Below, piece by piece: positions 5,738-13,717 of a DNA stretch of 20,466 bases. Each line of letters starts with the position of its first letter. Position 1 is the stretch's first letter. Under the pieces are notes generated by a model, which ran no database searches, was not told the origin of the DNA, and worked only from the letters and a program-made list of their open reading frames with translations. The stretch comes from Ktedonobacterales bacterium (lineage in GTDB: Bacteria > Chloroflexota > Ktedonobacteria > Ktedonobacterales > JADMIN01): contig JAICVT010000033.1 of assembly GCA_025935235.1 (NCBI GenBank), positions 1-20,466 of the forward strand. Reading direction: 5' to 3'. The translations under genes were made by a program, and so were the position numbers.

Positions 5738-7108
5738 ATGCGTATGACGAAGATGCGGCGCGGTCCGGTGATCGCGGTCGGCGCCGCACTGCTCTGTCTG
5801 GCGGTGGTGGCAGTGGCGTGGGCCAATTCGTGGGTCGCGCTGCCCGCCTCGCGCGCCGTCGCCACCCAGACGCCGTACGCGACCGCGACCGCGACCACGC
5901 CGCCCAACGCCCTCCCCGCCAACAATGCCTCCGCGGCGCTGGCCGCCGCCGAGCGCGAGGCCGCCATCCAGTCCACCGCACGGCAGGATATGGCGGGCAT
6001 GACGCTGGATGAGAAGCTGGGCCAGATGTTCCTGATCGAGACCTACTACAAGACGTGGACGCCCGACATTGCCAACATGGTCGTGGGCATGCACGCCGGG
6101 GCGCTCATCATCTATGGCAAGAACATGCAGGACCCCGCCCAACTCCAGAGCTACATCGCCAGCATCCAGGCGCACGCCAACATCCCGCTGCTGGTGACGA
6201 TGGATGAGGAAGGCGGGCTGGTGGATCGCCTCGGCCTGTACAATTTCTACCCGCCGCTGCCCTCCGCGCAGTCGCTCGGCGAGAGCGGCAATGTAGCGCT
6301 GGCCGCGCAGGCGGGCGATCGGGCCGCGCAAGAGATGCTCCAGATGGGCATCAACACCGATCTGGCGCCAGTGGTAGATGTGCGCGGGCCGGATGGCTCA
6401 GTCGAGACGACGCGTCTGTATAGCGATAGTCCCACCACCGTCGAGCAGTTCGCGGGCGCCTATATGGAGGCGCTGCAGAGCCACGGCGTGATCGCCACAC
6501 TCAAGCACTGGCCTGGCATCGGCGATGTCACGCTCGATCCGCACAAGACGCTGCCCAGCATCACCGAGCCGATGGCGCAGCTCGAATCGCAGCACTTCGC
6601 GACCTTCCGCGCGCTGCTGGCCGATGACCCTGGCATGATTATGGTGACGCATGTGCTGGTGGACGCGGTTGATCCGACGATGCCCGCCACGCTCTCGCCG
6701 AAGGTGGTGGATGGCATCCTGCGTGGCGAGCTGGGCTACAACGGCGTCGTGATGACCGACAGCCTCTACATGCAGGGCATCGCCGAGCGCTACACGCTGC
6801 CACAGGCTGGGGTGCTCTCGATCATCGCGGGCGATGACCTGCTGGAAGGCGCCTACGACACGAACAGCATGCAGCAGATGATCGCGGCGATCAAAACCGC
6901 CATCAATAACGGGCAGATCAGCGTCGCGCGCATTGATCAGTCAGTGCAGCGCATCCTGGCGCTCAAGATTCGCTTCGGGCTGCTGCCCATGCATGATCCA
7001 CACTTTCCGCGCTATGGGGCGACCGTGGCGCCGGGAGCGAACGGAAGCGGCGCGCATGCGCTGGCGCAGCAGGCCGACGCGCGCCGCTATGGGCAGACCT
7101 TTGCCTGA
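5738..7108 (+). CDS. Exported GH3 beta-N-acetylhexosaminidase (NagZ-like)
   Basis: A 456-residue glycoside hydrolase family 3 protein with only the N-terminal TIM-barrel domain, as in NagZ-type enzymes that remove beta-linked N-acetylglucosamine from cell-wall or chitin fragments. An N-terminal hydrophobic segment (about 9-29) serves as a signal peptide or anchor, and a Thr/Ala/Pro-rich linker (about 40-75) follows. Motifs: DEEGG (156-160, usually DQEGG), KHWPG (256-260), an Asp267-Pro-His269 dyad equivalent to the D-S/T-H acid/base pair of NagZ, and the nucleophile Asp341 in VVMTDSLYM. The sixth position of the KHFPG(H/L)G motif is Ile261. The ATG at 5738 has GGGAGG 8 bases upstream, better than the ATG at 5720. 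Substrate (peptidoglycan or chitin) is not decided. The gene is monocistronic and convergent with the acetyltransferase. Confidence 0.87.
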   Translation: MRMTKMRRGPVIAVGAALLCLAVVAVAWANSWVALPASRAVATQTPYATATATTPPNALPANNASAALAAAEREAAIQSTARQDMAGMTLDEKLGQMFLIETYYKTWTPDIANMVVGMHAGALIIYGKNMQDPAQLQSYIASIQAHANIPLLVTMDEEGGLVDRLGLYNFYPPLPSAQSLGESGNVALAAQAGDRAAQEMLQMGINTDLAPVVDVRGPDGSVETTRLYSDSPTTVEQFAGAYMEALQSHGVIATLKHWPGIGDVTLDPHKTLPSITEPMAQLESQHFATFRALLADDPGMIMVTHVLVDAVDPTMPATLSPKVVDGILRGELGYNGVVMTDSLYMQGIAERYTLPQAGVLSIIAGDDLLEGAYDTNSMQQMIAAIKTAINNGQISVARIDQSVQRILALKIRFGLLPMHDPHFPRYGATVAPGANGSGAHALAQQADARRYGQTFA

Positions 7109-7145
7109 TCTCTCGCCCATTCGCTCATCTGGCAGACTCACAATC

Positions 7146-7162
7146 GCCAGCTTCGCGCTGGC
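7146..7162. terminator. Small hairpin between convergent genes
   Basis: GCCAGC (7146-7151) pairs with GCTGGC (7157-7162) around loop TTCGC in the 54-bp gap between the GH3 (+) and acetyltransferase (-) stops. There is no T run on either side. It is the only structure in the gap and could act in both directions. Confidence 0.35.
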
Positions 7163-8155
7163 CTAGCCCTCTCGCGCGCTCGTCGCCAGATCAACGCCGG
7201 GGCGCAACACTTTCTTGAAGATCACCGCGCTCGACGCCGCGCGCATACCAGCCGCTTCATAGACATGCGTGGCGCCCGTCGGGTTCTGCGAGTCAACGCC
7301 CAGCGCCACCACGCGCACGCCACGCCGCCAGTAGGCGCGGAACGCGGCCTTCAGCAGCGCGCTGGCCAGTCCCTTGCCTCGCCACTCGCGCAGGGTCCCG
7401 ACGGTGCTGATCCAGCCGTGATCGGAGCGTATCCAGCCGAGCAGCGCAGCGGGGATCGTCCCATCCGCCGCCTCGACCAGCAGCCAGAGCGATGGATCGA
7501 AGTCGGGGCGCTCCAGCCGCGTGCGCCACTCGTCGAACTCGCGCGGCACATGCTCCCAGTGGTCGGCGAAGGCGGTCTCGATCGTCTCGAAGACCGCGCG
7601 TTCATCCTGACCTGGTACGAAGCCGCGCAGGCGCAGACCCGCGGGCAGCGTCGGCTCGGCTGGCTCCGCGCTCAGCTCGATCCGCATCTCCCAGTAGACG
7701 CGCGCGATGGTATAGCCCTCGCGCTCCAGAATCGCGCGCCCGGCCTCGTCGAGCATCAGCACGCCATTGCCCAGCGACACCTCGGCGCCATCCAGCGCGT
7801 TGGGCGCCAGTTCGCGCGCCCGCTCCTCCATCAGCCGCACGATCGCGGTCCCCACTCCCTTGCCGCGATGGTTGGGGTGGACATAGCCGTCGGCGACCAG
7901 CTTGCCTGAGCCATGATCGGTCACCTCGCCATAGGCGGCTAGCCCGCCATCGGGCGCGATAACACACCACGTATCGCGCTCCATGTTGAGGTCCGACCAC
8001 CCCTCGCGGATGTCTACCTCGGTATACCCGCCTGACTCGACGCCGAACGAGTGGTCGCACGCGTCGATCAGCCTGAGGATGTCCTGGGCGTCCTGGTCGC
8101 GCGCATGCCGGATGGTGTATTCCTCCGGCAGCGCGACGCCGTCATACTGAGCCAT
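7163..8155 (-). CDS. Tandem GNAT-domain N-acetyltransferase
   Basis: A 330-residue cytoplasmic protein with two GNAT domains that should transfer an acyl group from acetyl-CoA to an amine. Domain 1 spans about 13-160 with the CoA pyrophosphate loop HRGKGVG at 96-102. Domain 2 spans about 172-315 with WRGKGLA at 258-264 and a late YEAAGM motif (299-304) typical of the fold's end. Both loops fit R/Q-x-x-G-x-G/A, so both sites may bind CoA. The tandem arrangement and length resemble mycothiol synthase MshD and related proteins, but nothing here shows the mycothiol pathway, so the substrate is open. The ATG at 8155 has AGGAGG 6 bases upstream. It is monocistronic, divergent from the receiver-domain gene and convergent with GH3. 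Confidence 0.8.
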   Translation of the reverse strand: MAQYDGVALPEEYTIRHARDQDAQDILRLIDACDHSFGVESGGYTEVDIREGWSDLNMERDTWCVIAPDGGLAAYGEVTDHGSGKLVADGYVHPNHRGKGVGTAIVRLMEERARELAPNALDGAEVSLGNGVLMLDEAGRAILEREGYTIARVYWEMRIELSAEPAEPTLPAGLRLRGFVPGQDERAVFETIETAFADHWEHVPREFDEWRTRLERPDFDPSLWLLVEAADGTIPAALLGWIRSDHGWISTVGTLREWRGKGLASALLKAAFRAYWRRGVRVVALGVDSQNPTGATHVYEAAGMRAASSAVIFKKVLRPGVDLATSAREG

Positions 8156-8364
8156 ATGGCTCCTCCTGATTCACTGCATGGCCAGCGCATCCGGCGTCGG
8201 CCACACGGCATGGTAGCACACGCCGCGCGGTCGAGCGCCGCCAATCCACGCGGAACCACGCACACCACGCCAAAGCGCGCAGCGGCGCGGCTGGCACGGA
8301 ATCCGCTGATAACCTGTCGGCGCCGCGATGCCTGCCCAGGGAGGCTGGGGGGAAGGGAGATACG

Positions 8365-8937
8365 ATGGAGAAGCGAACACGCCGCGGTAGGAACGCGCAA
8401 AATGCCCAGAATGCCGGGAACAACGATCGGCCCGCCGCCAGTGGGGCGCGCATCCTGGTGATTAACGATACGCCGGAGATACTGGCCGCCTTCAAGGACA
8501 TTCTGGAAGATGAGGGCTACACGCCCCTGCTCTACTCCTATGCCATCTCGAACCTTCAGGAGATCGAGCAGATCGCCCCCGATCTCATCATCCTGGACTA
8601 TGTGTTTGGCAGGACGAAATCTGGCTGGCAAACGCTGCAACTGCTCAAGATGAACCGCTCCACCGCCCGGATTCCCGTGATTGTCTGTACAGCGGCCACC
8701 AGCGCGGTGCGCGACATCGAGGGCTATCTGACCGCGCATGACATCCAACTCGTGCCAAAGCCTTTCGACATTGATGATCTGCTCAACGCGGTCAGGCGGG
8801 CGCTAGACGACGCCGACGCCAGCGCCAAGCTGGTGATCGAGCGAGCGCGGAGCGATCAGGGACCGCGCGGCGCAGGCAATGGCGCAGGCGATGGCGCAGG
8901 CGATGGCTCGGAAGACCCCGACGACACGACCGAGTGA
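8365..8937 (+). CDS. Orphan single-domain response regulator
   Basis: A 190-residue protein with one receiver domain (about 28-148). The phospho-acceptor is Asp78 in LIILDYVFG, the switch Thr is Thr109 in VIVCTAA, and the conserved Lys is Lys132 in PKPF. The acidic pair is Asn34-Asp35 instead of two acids, leaving one metal-binding acid. There is no DNA-binding or enzymatic output domain. The N-terminus is basic with repeated Asn-Ala-Gln, and the C-terminus (about 160-190) is a low-complexity Gly/Ala/Asp/Glu tail encoded partly by 12-bp tandem repeats. No histidine kinase lies in the window. It probably acts by protein contact, as CheY- or Spo0F-type proteins do. The ATG at 8365 follows GGAAGGGAGA. 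It is 190 bp from the next gene, with a weak hairpin between. Confidence 0.82.
   Translation: MEKRTRRGRNAQNAQNAGNNDRPAASGARILVINDTPEILAAFKDILEDEGYTPLLYSYAISNLQEIEQIAPDLIILDYVFGRTKSGWQTLQLLKMNRSTARIPVIVCTAATSAVRDIEGYLTAHDIQLVPKPFDIDDLLNAVRRALDDADASAKLVIERARSDQGPRGAGNGAGDGAGDGSEDPDDTTE
8869..8904 (+). repeat. Three 12-bp tandem repeats in the receiver-protein tail
   Basis: GGCGCAGGC(A/G)AT occurs three times without gap (8869-8880, 8881-8892, 8893-8904), encoding Gly-Ala-Gly-Asn/Asp units. The last two copies are identical. Multiples of three keep the frame, so tail length could vary by slippage. Confidence 0.75.
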
Positions 8938-8988
8938 GGCCGCCAGCTGTCCCGGCGTGATGACCGCATCCACTCGACAGTCCGCATG

Positions 8989-9015
8989 AGCCACCCGTGC
9001 TACCACCAGGTGGCT
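8989..9015 (+). terminator. Weak terminator-like hairpin after the receiver gene
   Basis: AGCCACC (8989-8995) pairs with GGTGGCT (9009-9015) around a 13-base loop, followed by GTGCTGTCTTGTTG, which is only moderately T-rich. Its position 50 bases past the receiver-gene stop fits termination, but the stem is short. Confidence 0.35.
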
Positions 9016-9127
9016 GTGCTGTCTTGTTGCTCTGATGTACACTACCTCCAGACCGTGCCATTGCGCGATGCGTGGCGCGCCATTTGCGCCGCGCCACCGC
9101 GTGGCGACGTGCAGGAGGGGGAAGCGC

Positions 9128-10360
9128 ATGCGATGCCCACATTGTGGGCGTGAGACACCGCCGGGGGCCTATTGTGGCTTTTGTGGCGCGCGGCTGCCTC
9201 AGGGCGAGGGTGGCGAAGTCCCGCCGCGCCACGGCGGGCGGATGCGCGCGCACGCCTACGCCGCCGACCCACGCGAATCGCTCTTCACGCCCGCGGTCAT
9301 CTCGACGCTCTTCCCGCATCTGCCGCCGCGCCGCGCCACCCTGGCGCGCTGGGTATTGCTGATCGGCGTGCTGGTCGCGCTGGGGGTCGCGCTGGGACGC
9401 TATGCGCCGATCGCCATCGTGCTGGGCGCCGTGCTGCTGCCGATTCTCTACCTCATCTATTTCGTGGATGTCGCGGTCTATGAGGATGAGCCCGTCATCG
9501 TGCTGGCGCTGACCTTCATCGCGGGGGCCGTGCTGGGGGCGGCGCTCAGCCTGGGATTCTACCGCGTCCTCATTGGCCAGCGCGGGCTGAGCCTGAGCGG
9601 CGGTCCCAGCGCCAGCTATGTCGTCTTGAATGCGGTCGTGCTGCCGCTGCTCGGCCAACTGCTGATGCTGGTGGGGCCGCTGGCGCTCTATTTCATCCGC
9701 CCGCGCTTCAACGACATCCTCGATGGCCTCGTGTTCGGCGTGGCCTCGGCGCTGGGATTCGCGGCGGCGCAGAGCGTTGTCTATGCCTGGCAGATCATCT
9801 CTGGGCCGCTGCAGCGGGGCGGCGGCGTCTTTGACTGGGCGCTGCCGACGCTGCGCGTGACGCTGCTCACACCGCTGCTCTACGCGGGCGCCACCGGGCT
9901 GATCTGCGCGGCGATCTGGCTGCGCCGCGATCCGCATGTGCGGCAGCGCCCGCGCACGCTGGCCACCGCGCTGCCGTTCGCGCTGCTGGCGGCGGCGGTG
10001 GGGCAGGTAGCGCCGAGCCTGCTGACCGACCTGATACCCGGTGAGACACGCTCGTTCATCTGGTATCTGCTGGCCGCCGCTGGACTGCTGTTTCTGGCGC
10101 GCGTCGGGCTGCATGTTGGCCTGCTGGAGAAAGGCGCCGAGGCCGAGGGCATCGCCACGATGGTCCGCTGCCCCACCTGCCAGCGGCTGACCCCCGATCT
10201 GGCCTTCTGCGCGGAGTGCGGGATGGCGCTGCGGGCCAGCCCGAAGCGCGGCGCGCGGCGCGTGGCGCCGCCTGAAACGCCGCCAGCGGCTGGGCCGGCT
10301 GATGCGCCTCCGCCAGTGGCGCCGCCAGAGTCGGCAGGACCGGAAGGAGGCGCCCAGTGA
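9128..10360 (+). CDS. PrsW-fold membrane protein with two zinc ribbons, likely catalytically dead
   Basis: A 410-residue membrane protein with a CxxC zinc ribbon at each end (Cys3, 6, 16, 19 and Cys348, 351, 361, 364) and about eight hydrophobic helices between 72 and 335, then a Pro/Ala-rich tail. The core matches the PrsW intramembrane-protease family in order: YEDEP (118-122), a P-rich helix (173-183), RFNDILDGLVFG..ALGFAA (193-214), and LLTPLLYAGATG (246-257). The family's catalytic signatures appear lost: the usual EExxK is Gly176-Gln-Leu-Leu-Met180, the usual E-N after GFAA is Gln215-Ser216, and the usual His before the last Gly-rich motif is not present. I therefore infer a pseudoprotease or scaffold. 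The ATG at 9128 follows GGAGGGG. It overlaps the lipoprotein gene by 4 bases, so they are coupled. Family consensus is from memory. Confidence 0.72.
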   Translation: MRCPHCGRETPPGAYCGFCGARLPQGEGGEVPPRHGGRMRAHAYAADPRESLFTPAVISTLFPHLPPRRATLARWVLLIGVLVALGVALGRYAPIAIVLGAVLLPILYLIYFVDVAVYEDEPVIVLALTFIAGAVLGAALSLGFYRVLIGQRGLSLSGGPSASYVVLNAVVLPLLGQLLMLVGPLALYFIRPRFNDILDGLVFGVASALGFAAAQSVVYAWQIISGPLQRGGGVFDWALPTLRVTLLTPLLYAGATGLICAAIWLRRDPHVRQRPRTLATALPFALLAAAVGQVAPSLLTDLIPGETRSFIWYLLAAAGLLFLARVGLHVGLLEKGAEAEGIATMVRCPTCQRLTPDLAFCAECGMALRASPKRGARRVAPPETPPAAGPADAPPPVAPPESAGPEGGAQ

Positions 10361-10983
10361 CCGCGCGCAAAAAGTGGCCGCTGCACGGCTTGATGTTCAG
10401 CGTCGCCGCGCTGGCGCTGGCGCTGCTGGCCTGCGGTGGCCCGATTCCGGTGGCCGAGAACACGCCGACGCCCTGCGTGGCCAACTGTCCTCCACCGGGG
10501 CGCCTGACCTCCAATGGTCACACCGTCCAGCTCCAGGGCTTCACCTTCACCTACTTCGATCCGTGGTCGCTCGACTCCTCCGATGACCACAGCGCGACGC
10601 TGGTGGCGCAGAGCCAGCTTGGCCAGGTCAGCGCGCTGCTGGAGAGCGTCACCATCTCGCCGGGCGAGACCAGCCAGCAGCTCGTGCGGCGCGTCATCAA
10701 CGACAACATCAACTCAGGCCAGTTCACCGGGACGCAGGATGAAGGGCCGATCAACGGCGCCGAGATTGGCTATGTGGCGGGCAGCGGCGAGGCCTACGCC
10801 GCGACGGTCTCGCAGGCCAACGCCCCTGACCAACCCGTCTATCTGGACTTCATGGCCAGCGTGCGCGGCTCGACGGGCATCGTCTTCATTGCCCTCAGCC
10901 CGCTCGACCCGAACAGTCCCGACCCCAGCATCGTGCCCAACCAGGACTACGACCACCTGGTGAATAGCGTCCAATGGACGTGA
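10357..10983 (+). CDS. Lipoprotein, possible PsbP/Mog1-like domain
   Basis: A 208-residue predicted lipoprotein: Lys/Arg N-terminus, hydrophobic stretch, lipobox LLAC with Cys26, then a Thr/Pro/Cys linker (about 30-50). The mature part starts with a short strand containing FTFTYFDPWSL (62-72), like the F-x-Y-P-x-x-W start of PsbP-type domains, and alternates beta strands with a helix. The family is not certain and no catalytic residues are visible. Two further cysteines (40 and 44) sit in the linker. It starts with GTG at 10357, inside the stop of the PrsW-like gene (GTGA overlap), with GGAGG 6 bases upstream, so translation is coupled. The sedolisin gene follows 41 bases later. Context suggests a surface partner of the PrsW-like protein or of the peptidase; this is inference. 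Confidence 0.72.
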   Translation: MTARKKWPLHGLMFSVAALALALLACGGPIPVAENTPTPCVANCPPPGRLTSNGHTVQLQGFTFTYFDPWSLDSSDDHSATLVAQSQLGQVSALLESVTISPGETSQQLVRRVINDNINSGQFTGTQDEGPINGAEIGYVAGSGEAYAATVSQANAPDQPVYLDFMASVRGSTGIVFIALSPLDPNSPDPSIVPNQDYDHLVNSVQWT

Positions 10984-11024
10984 AGACAGCGCTACCAGCG
11001 CCTGGAGTGAGCAGGAGGGATGAG

Positions 11025-12764
11025 ATGGCGAGCACTGGAGGCCGCTCAACGGTCCGTCGCTGGGTGGTGGCGGGTGTGGCGCTCAGCGGCGCGCTGTGTG
11101 CGACGCTGCTGATCGGCCTGTTCGCGGCGGACGCGCCCGCCCAGCGCGCGGCGCCATCGGCTACGGCGTCTCACTCAGCGCCACGCGCCGTAGCGCCATC
11201 GAGCGCGCCCGTGCGCCTGGGGCCAACCGATCCCGCGCGCACGCTCGCGCTCTCGTTCCCGCTGCGTGGGCGCGACTCCAGCAGCCTCAGCGCGCTGCTG
11301 GCCGCCATCAGCGATCCACGCTCGCCGCAATACCACCACTACCTCACCGCCGCGGAATATGCCGCCGCCTACGGGCCAAGCGCGGCCCAGCGCGACGCGG
11401 CGGTGGCGGCGCTGCGGGCGCTGGGGCTAACCATCACGGCGAGCGGCGATGCGTCGAGTCTGGTCAAAGCCAACGGCTCGGTCAGCCAGATCGAAGCCGA
11501 CTTCGGCGTGCGGCTCTTCGACTATCGCGCCGCCGATGGAACACGCTACGTCGCGGCGGATGGCGTTCCACGGCTGCCAGCCGCGCTGGCGGCGCTGGTG
11601 GCGGGCGTCGTCGGTCTGGATACCCGCCCCGTGGTGGCGCGTCGCAGCTCGAAGCTCTCGCTGGCGCCACAGGATGTGTCTGGCGGCGGGCTTGATCCCT
11701 CCGCTCTGCGCGCGGCCTATGACGTTGGCCCGCTGATTCAGGCCGGGATGGACGGCTCCGGCGAGACCATCGCGGTCGCCGAGATTGATCGCTTCCGGCA
11801 GTCGGATGTCGACATCTACGACAGTGCCTTCGCGCTCGACAGCCCGCCAGTGCAGGTGGTGAAAGTCGCGGGTGGGTCAACGACGCTCAGCCCGGAGCCA
11901 GTGCTGGACATCGAGGTGCTGCATGCCATCGCGCCCAAGGCGCAGGTCATCGCCTACGAGAGTGGCTCCGATCTCGGCAGCCTGACGCAGATGTTTGATC
12001 AGATCGTCAGCGATAACCGCGCGCAGATAGTCAGCATCAGTCTGGGGGCGTGCGAGCTGGGCATTGACCAGTCATCGGCCAGCGGCTTCCTCGACTCGCT
12101 GGATACGACCTTCCAGCGGGCCGACGCGCAGGGCATGACGGTGCTGGTCTCCAGCGGTGACTCTGGCGCCTACGGCTGCCAGGATAACCACCTCTCGGTG
12201 GACCTGCCCGCCTCCAGCCCGTTTGTGACCTCGGTTGGCGGCACGGCGCTCTTCCTCGGCTCCGGCAACGCCTACAACCGCGAATACGGCTGGGAAGGCC
12301 CACTGGAGGCGTCAGGCGGCGGTGGCGGCGTGAGCCAGACCTACCATCGCCCATCGTGGCAGACCGGACCCGGCGTGGACAATAGCTACAGCGACGGCGC
12401 GCGCGAGGTGCCAGACGTCTCCGCCGACGCCGATCCGCTGACGGGCTATCGTGTCTACTACAGCGGCGATACGGGCTGCTCGGGCAACGACTGCTGGACG
12501 GTGGTGGGCGGCACCAGCGCGGCGGCGCCCTTCTGGGCCGGGCTGATCGCGCTGGCGAATCAGCAGGGCCACCGCAAGCTCGGCTTCCTCAATCCCGCGC
12601 TCTACGCCATTGGAGCGTCGGGCGCCAGCGCAGGCGGCGCGCCATTCCATGATGTGACTGGCGGCGGCAATCTCTACTATCAGGCGGCGCCCGGCTGGGA
12701 CTACAGCACCGGCTGGGGCTCACCCGACGCCGCCGTCCTCGTCCCGATGCTGCTGGCGCAGTGA
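11025..12764 (+). CDS. Secreted sedolisin (S53) serine-carboxyl peptidase
   Basis: A 579-residue preproenzyme of the sedolisin/kumamolisin family, acid-active endopeptidases outside the cell. Order: signal or anchor helix (about 13-34), Ala/Pro/Ser linker, Pro-kumamolisin activation domain (about 68-205, with SPQYHHYLTAAEY), then the subtilisin-like catalytic domain (about 225-579). The catalytic set aligns as Glu291 and Asp295 in PEPVLDIE, Asp379 in SSGDSG (oxyanion site) and Ser498 in GGTSAAAP. The C-terminal calcium site fits Asp543 (HDVTGG) and Asp559 (GWDYSTGWG). All key residues are present, so it should be active after self-removal of the prodomain. The ATG at 11025 has GGAGGG 5 bases upstream; an in-frame ATG at 10974 overlaps the lipoprotein gene and adds 17 residues before the signal. 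It is last in the three-gene group. Confidence 0.92.
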   Translation: MASTGGRSTVRRWVVAGVALSGALCATLLIGLFAADAPAQRAAPSATASHSAPRAVAPSSAPVRLGPTDPARTLALSFPLRGRDSSSLSALLAAISDPRSPQYHHYLTAAEYAAAYGPSAAQRDAAVAALRALGLTITASGDASSLVKANGSVSQIEADFGVRLFDYRAADGTRYVAADGVPRLPAALAALVAGVVGLDTRPVVARRSSKLSLAPQDVSGGGLDPSALRAAYDVGPLIQAGMDGSGETIAVAEIDRFRQSDVDIYDSAFALDSPPVQVVKVAGGSTTLSPEPVLDIEVLHAIAPKAQVIAYESGSDLGSLTQMFDQIVSDNRAQIVSISLGACELGIDQSSASGFLDSLDTTFQRADAQGMTVLVSSGDSGAYGCQDNHLSVDLPASSPFVTSVGGTALFLGSGNAYNREYGWEGPLEASGGGGGVSQTYHRPSWQTGPGVDNSYSDGAREVPDVSADADPLTGYRVYYSGDTGCSGNDCWTVVGGTSAAAPFWAGLIALANQQGHRKLGFLNPALYAIGASGASAGGAPFHDVTGGGNLYYQAAPGWDYSTGWGSPDAAVLVPMLLAQ

Positions 12765-12782
12765 GGGGTAGCCCCGGCCCAA

Positions 12783-12810
12783 CCTCTCCCCCGCTGCAGC
12801 GGGAGAGGGG
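12783..12810. terminator. GC-rich hairpin after the sedolisin gene
   Basis: CCTCTC...CCGC (12783-12794) pairs with GCGG...GAGAGG (12799-12808) around TGCA with a 2-base bulge. It starts 18 bases after the sedolisin stop and belongs to the same CTCTCCCC repeat family as the copy at 674-709. There is no T run, so termination would be inefficient or factor-dependent. Confidence 0.4.
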
Positions 12811-12819
12811 CAGCGCGCT

Positions 12820-12965
12820 GGCGGCTGAAGCCGCAGGCTATGGGCGGTCCGCCGCAAAGCCCGCCTGCGCGGGCCAGGAACCGCTTGGATCCGCGCTGCC
12901 GACGCCCAGGCCGCGGAGGCGGCCTTTGCAGCCCGCAGGCCACCTGGCTTGCGGCTTCAGCCGCC
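12820..12965. repeat. ~147-bp inverted-repeat element, copy 1
   Basis: The element begins GGCGGCTGAAGCCGCAGGC and ends with the inverted form GCTTGCGGCTTCAGCCGCC, giving terminal inverted repeats of about 20 bp. Each end also contains its own small palindrome (GCGGCTGAAGCCGC). Interior blocks such as TCCGCCGCAAAGCCCGCCT and AGGCGGCCTT are shared with the copy at 17552-17698. It lies between the sedolisin (+) and oxidoreductase (-) stops. No coding capacity and no clear target-site duplication was seen. It is MITE-like or a large REP/BIME-like unit. Confidence 0.75.
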
Positions 12966-12990
12966 CGTGACCGACTCCACCTGCAAATAG

Positions 12991-13020
12991 GTTCCCCTCT
13001 CTGGAGGGGGCAGGGGGAGA
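12991..13020. repeat. Dispersed GC-rich intergenic repeat, truncated copy
   Basis: GTTCCCCTCTCTGGAGGGGG followed by CAGGGGGAGA resembles the reverse-oriented copy at 18817-18855 (same GGGGGCAGGGGGAGA core). It ends 13 bases before the oxidoreductase stop at 13034, on the 3' side of that minus-strand gene. Confidence 0.6.
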
Positions 13021-13033
13021 AATCCGCGCCCGC

Positions 13034-13675
13034 TTATGAGATGATCTTCACCGCGCTGTCATAGTTGGTGTTGAGCGCGAACTGCTCGGAGATGTGCAGC
13101 AGGCCCAGCCCTTCGAGCTGGCGGGCGCGCTTGAGCGGGCCGACATCGAGCGGGCGCAGGCCGCCCGACGCCAGGATCGCGCCCAGATGCGTCTTGGCGT
13201 CGGTGTCATCGCTGGCCATGAAGACATCGAGCCGCACGCCAGCCACCTGCCCCTTCTCCAGCGGCCCGGCGAACGTCGTGTTGAACGCCTTGACCACCTT
13301 CGCATCGGGGATCATCCGCGCGATCTCCTCGGCGGCGGAGAGGCCCTCCGGTGTCGCCAGATCGTCGTACGTCTCGTTGAGCGGATTGCTGATCTCGATG
13401 ATCGTCTTGCCGCTGAGCTGCTGCTGGAGCTGTGGGATCAGCTCCTTCTCGATTGGATAGAACAACGCCAGCACAACGGTGTTGTCCTTGATCGGATCGC
13501 CCAGGGCAGCCGTCGAGACGGTTGCGCCTGACCGCGCATGCGCTTGCAGCTCGCGCGCCAGCGCCTCGGCATGCTCTGGCGTGCGATCCATGATGGTGAC
13601 CGGCTCACCCGCCGCCACCAGACGTGTCCCGATGCCACGCGCCATGTGTCCGGCGCCAATGATCGTGATGCCCAT
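13034..13675 (-). CDS. NADP/F420 oxidoreductase-like protein
   Basis: A 213-residue protein of the coenzyme F420-dependent NADP oxidoreductase (Fno) fold. Features are the N-terminal Rossmann loop GAGHMA (7-12), the post-strand acidic residue Asp30 in MDRTPE, ISNP (95-98), VKAFNT (128-133) and the family's GGLRPLDVGPL (171-181). The archaeal Fno enzymes bind the NADP phosphate with Ser-Arg-Arg where this protein has Met-Asp-Arg, so cofactor choice may differ. F420 use is not shown by anything else in the window. The ATG at 13675 is used because GGAG is 9 bases upstream; a frame open to 13717 adds 14 residues ahead of the Rossmann strand. It is separated from the CatE-like gene upstream by a good terminator, so it probably has its own promoter. 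It is likely a cytoplasmic redox enzyme. Confidence 0.78.
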   Translation of the reverse strand: MGITIIGAGHMARGIGTRLVAAGEPVTIMDRTPEHAEALARELQAHARSGATVSTAALGDPIKDNTVVLALFYPIEKELIPQLQQQLSGKTIIEISNPLNETYDDLATPEGLSAAEEIARMIPDAKVVKAFNTTFAGPLEKGQVAGVRLDVFMASDDTDAKTHLGAILASGGLRPLDVGPLKRARQLEGLGLLHISEQFALNTNYDSAVKIIS

Positions 13676-13717
13676 CAGGGTACTCCTTCCTCTCGCGACG
13701 GCTTTCCACTGACCCAT

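Noticed and set aside
7163..8155. Mycothiol synthase MshD
   Set aside because: The tandem-GNAT layout fits, but no other mycothiol gene is present and substrate residues cannot be judged, so only the general call is given.
8792..10114. Minus-strand open frame of 440 codons
   Set aside because: It is rich in Gln/Arg/His/Ala with no domain or signal, and lies opposite the PrsW-like gene, whose membrane and zinc-ribbon features are clear. This is a GC-bias shadow.
12765..13033. Small genes in the sedolisin-oxidoreductase gap
   Set aside because: Open frames here coincide with inverted-repeat and GC-rich repeat DNA and have no ribosome sites.
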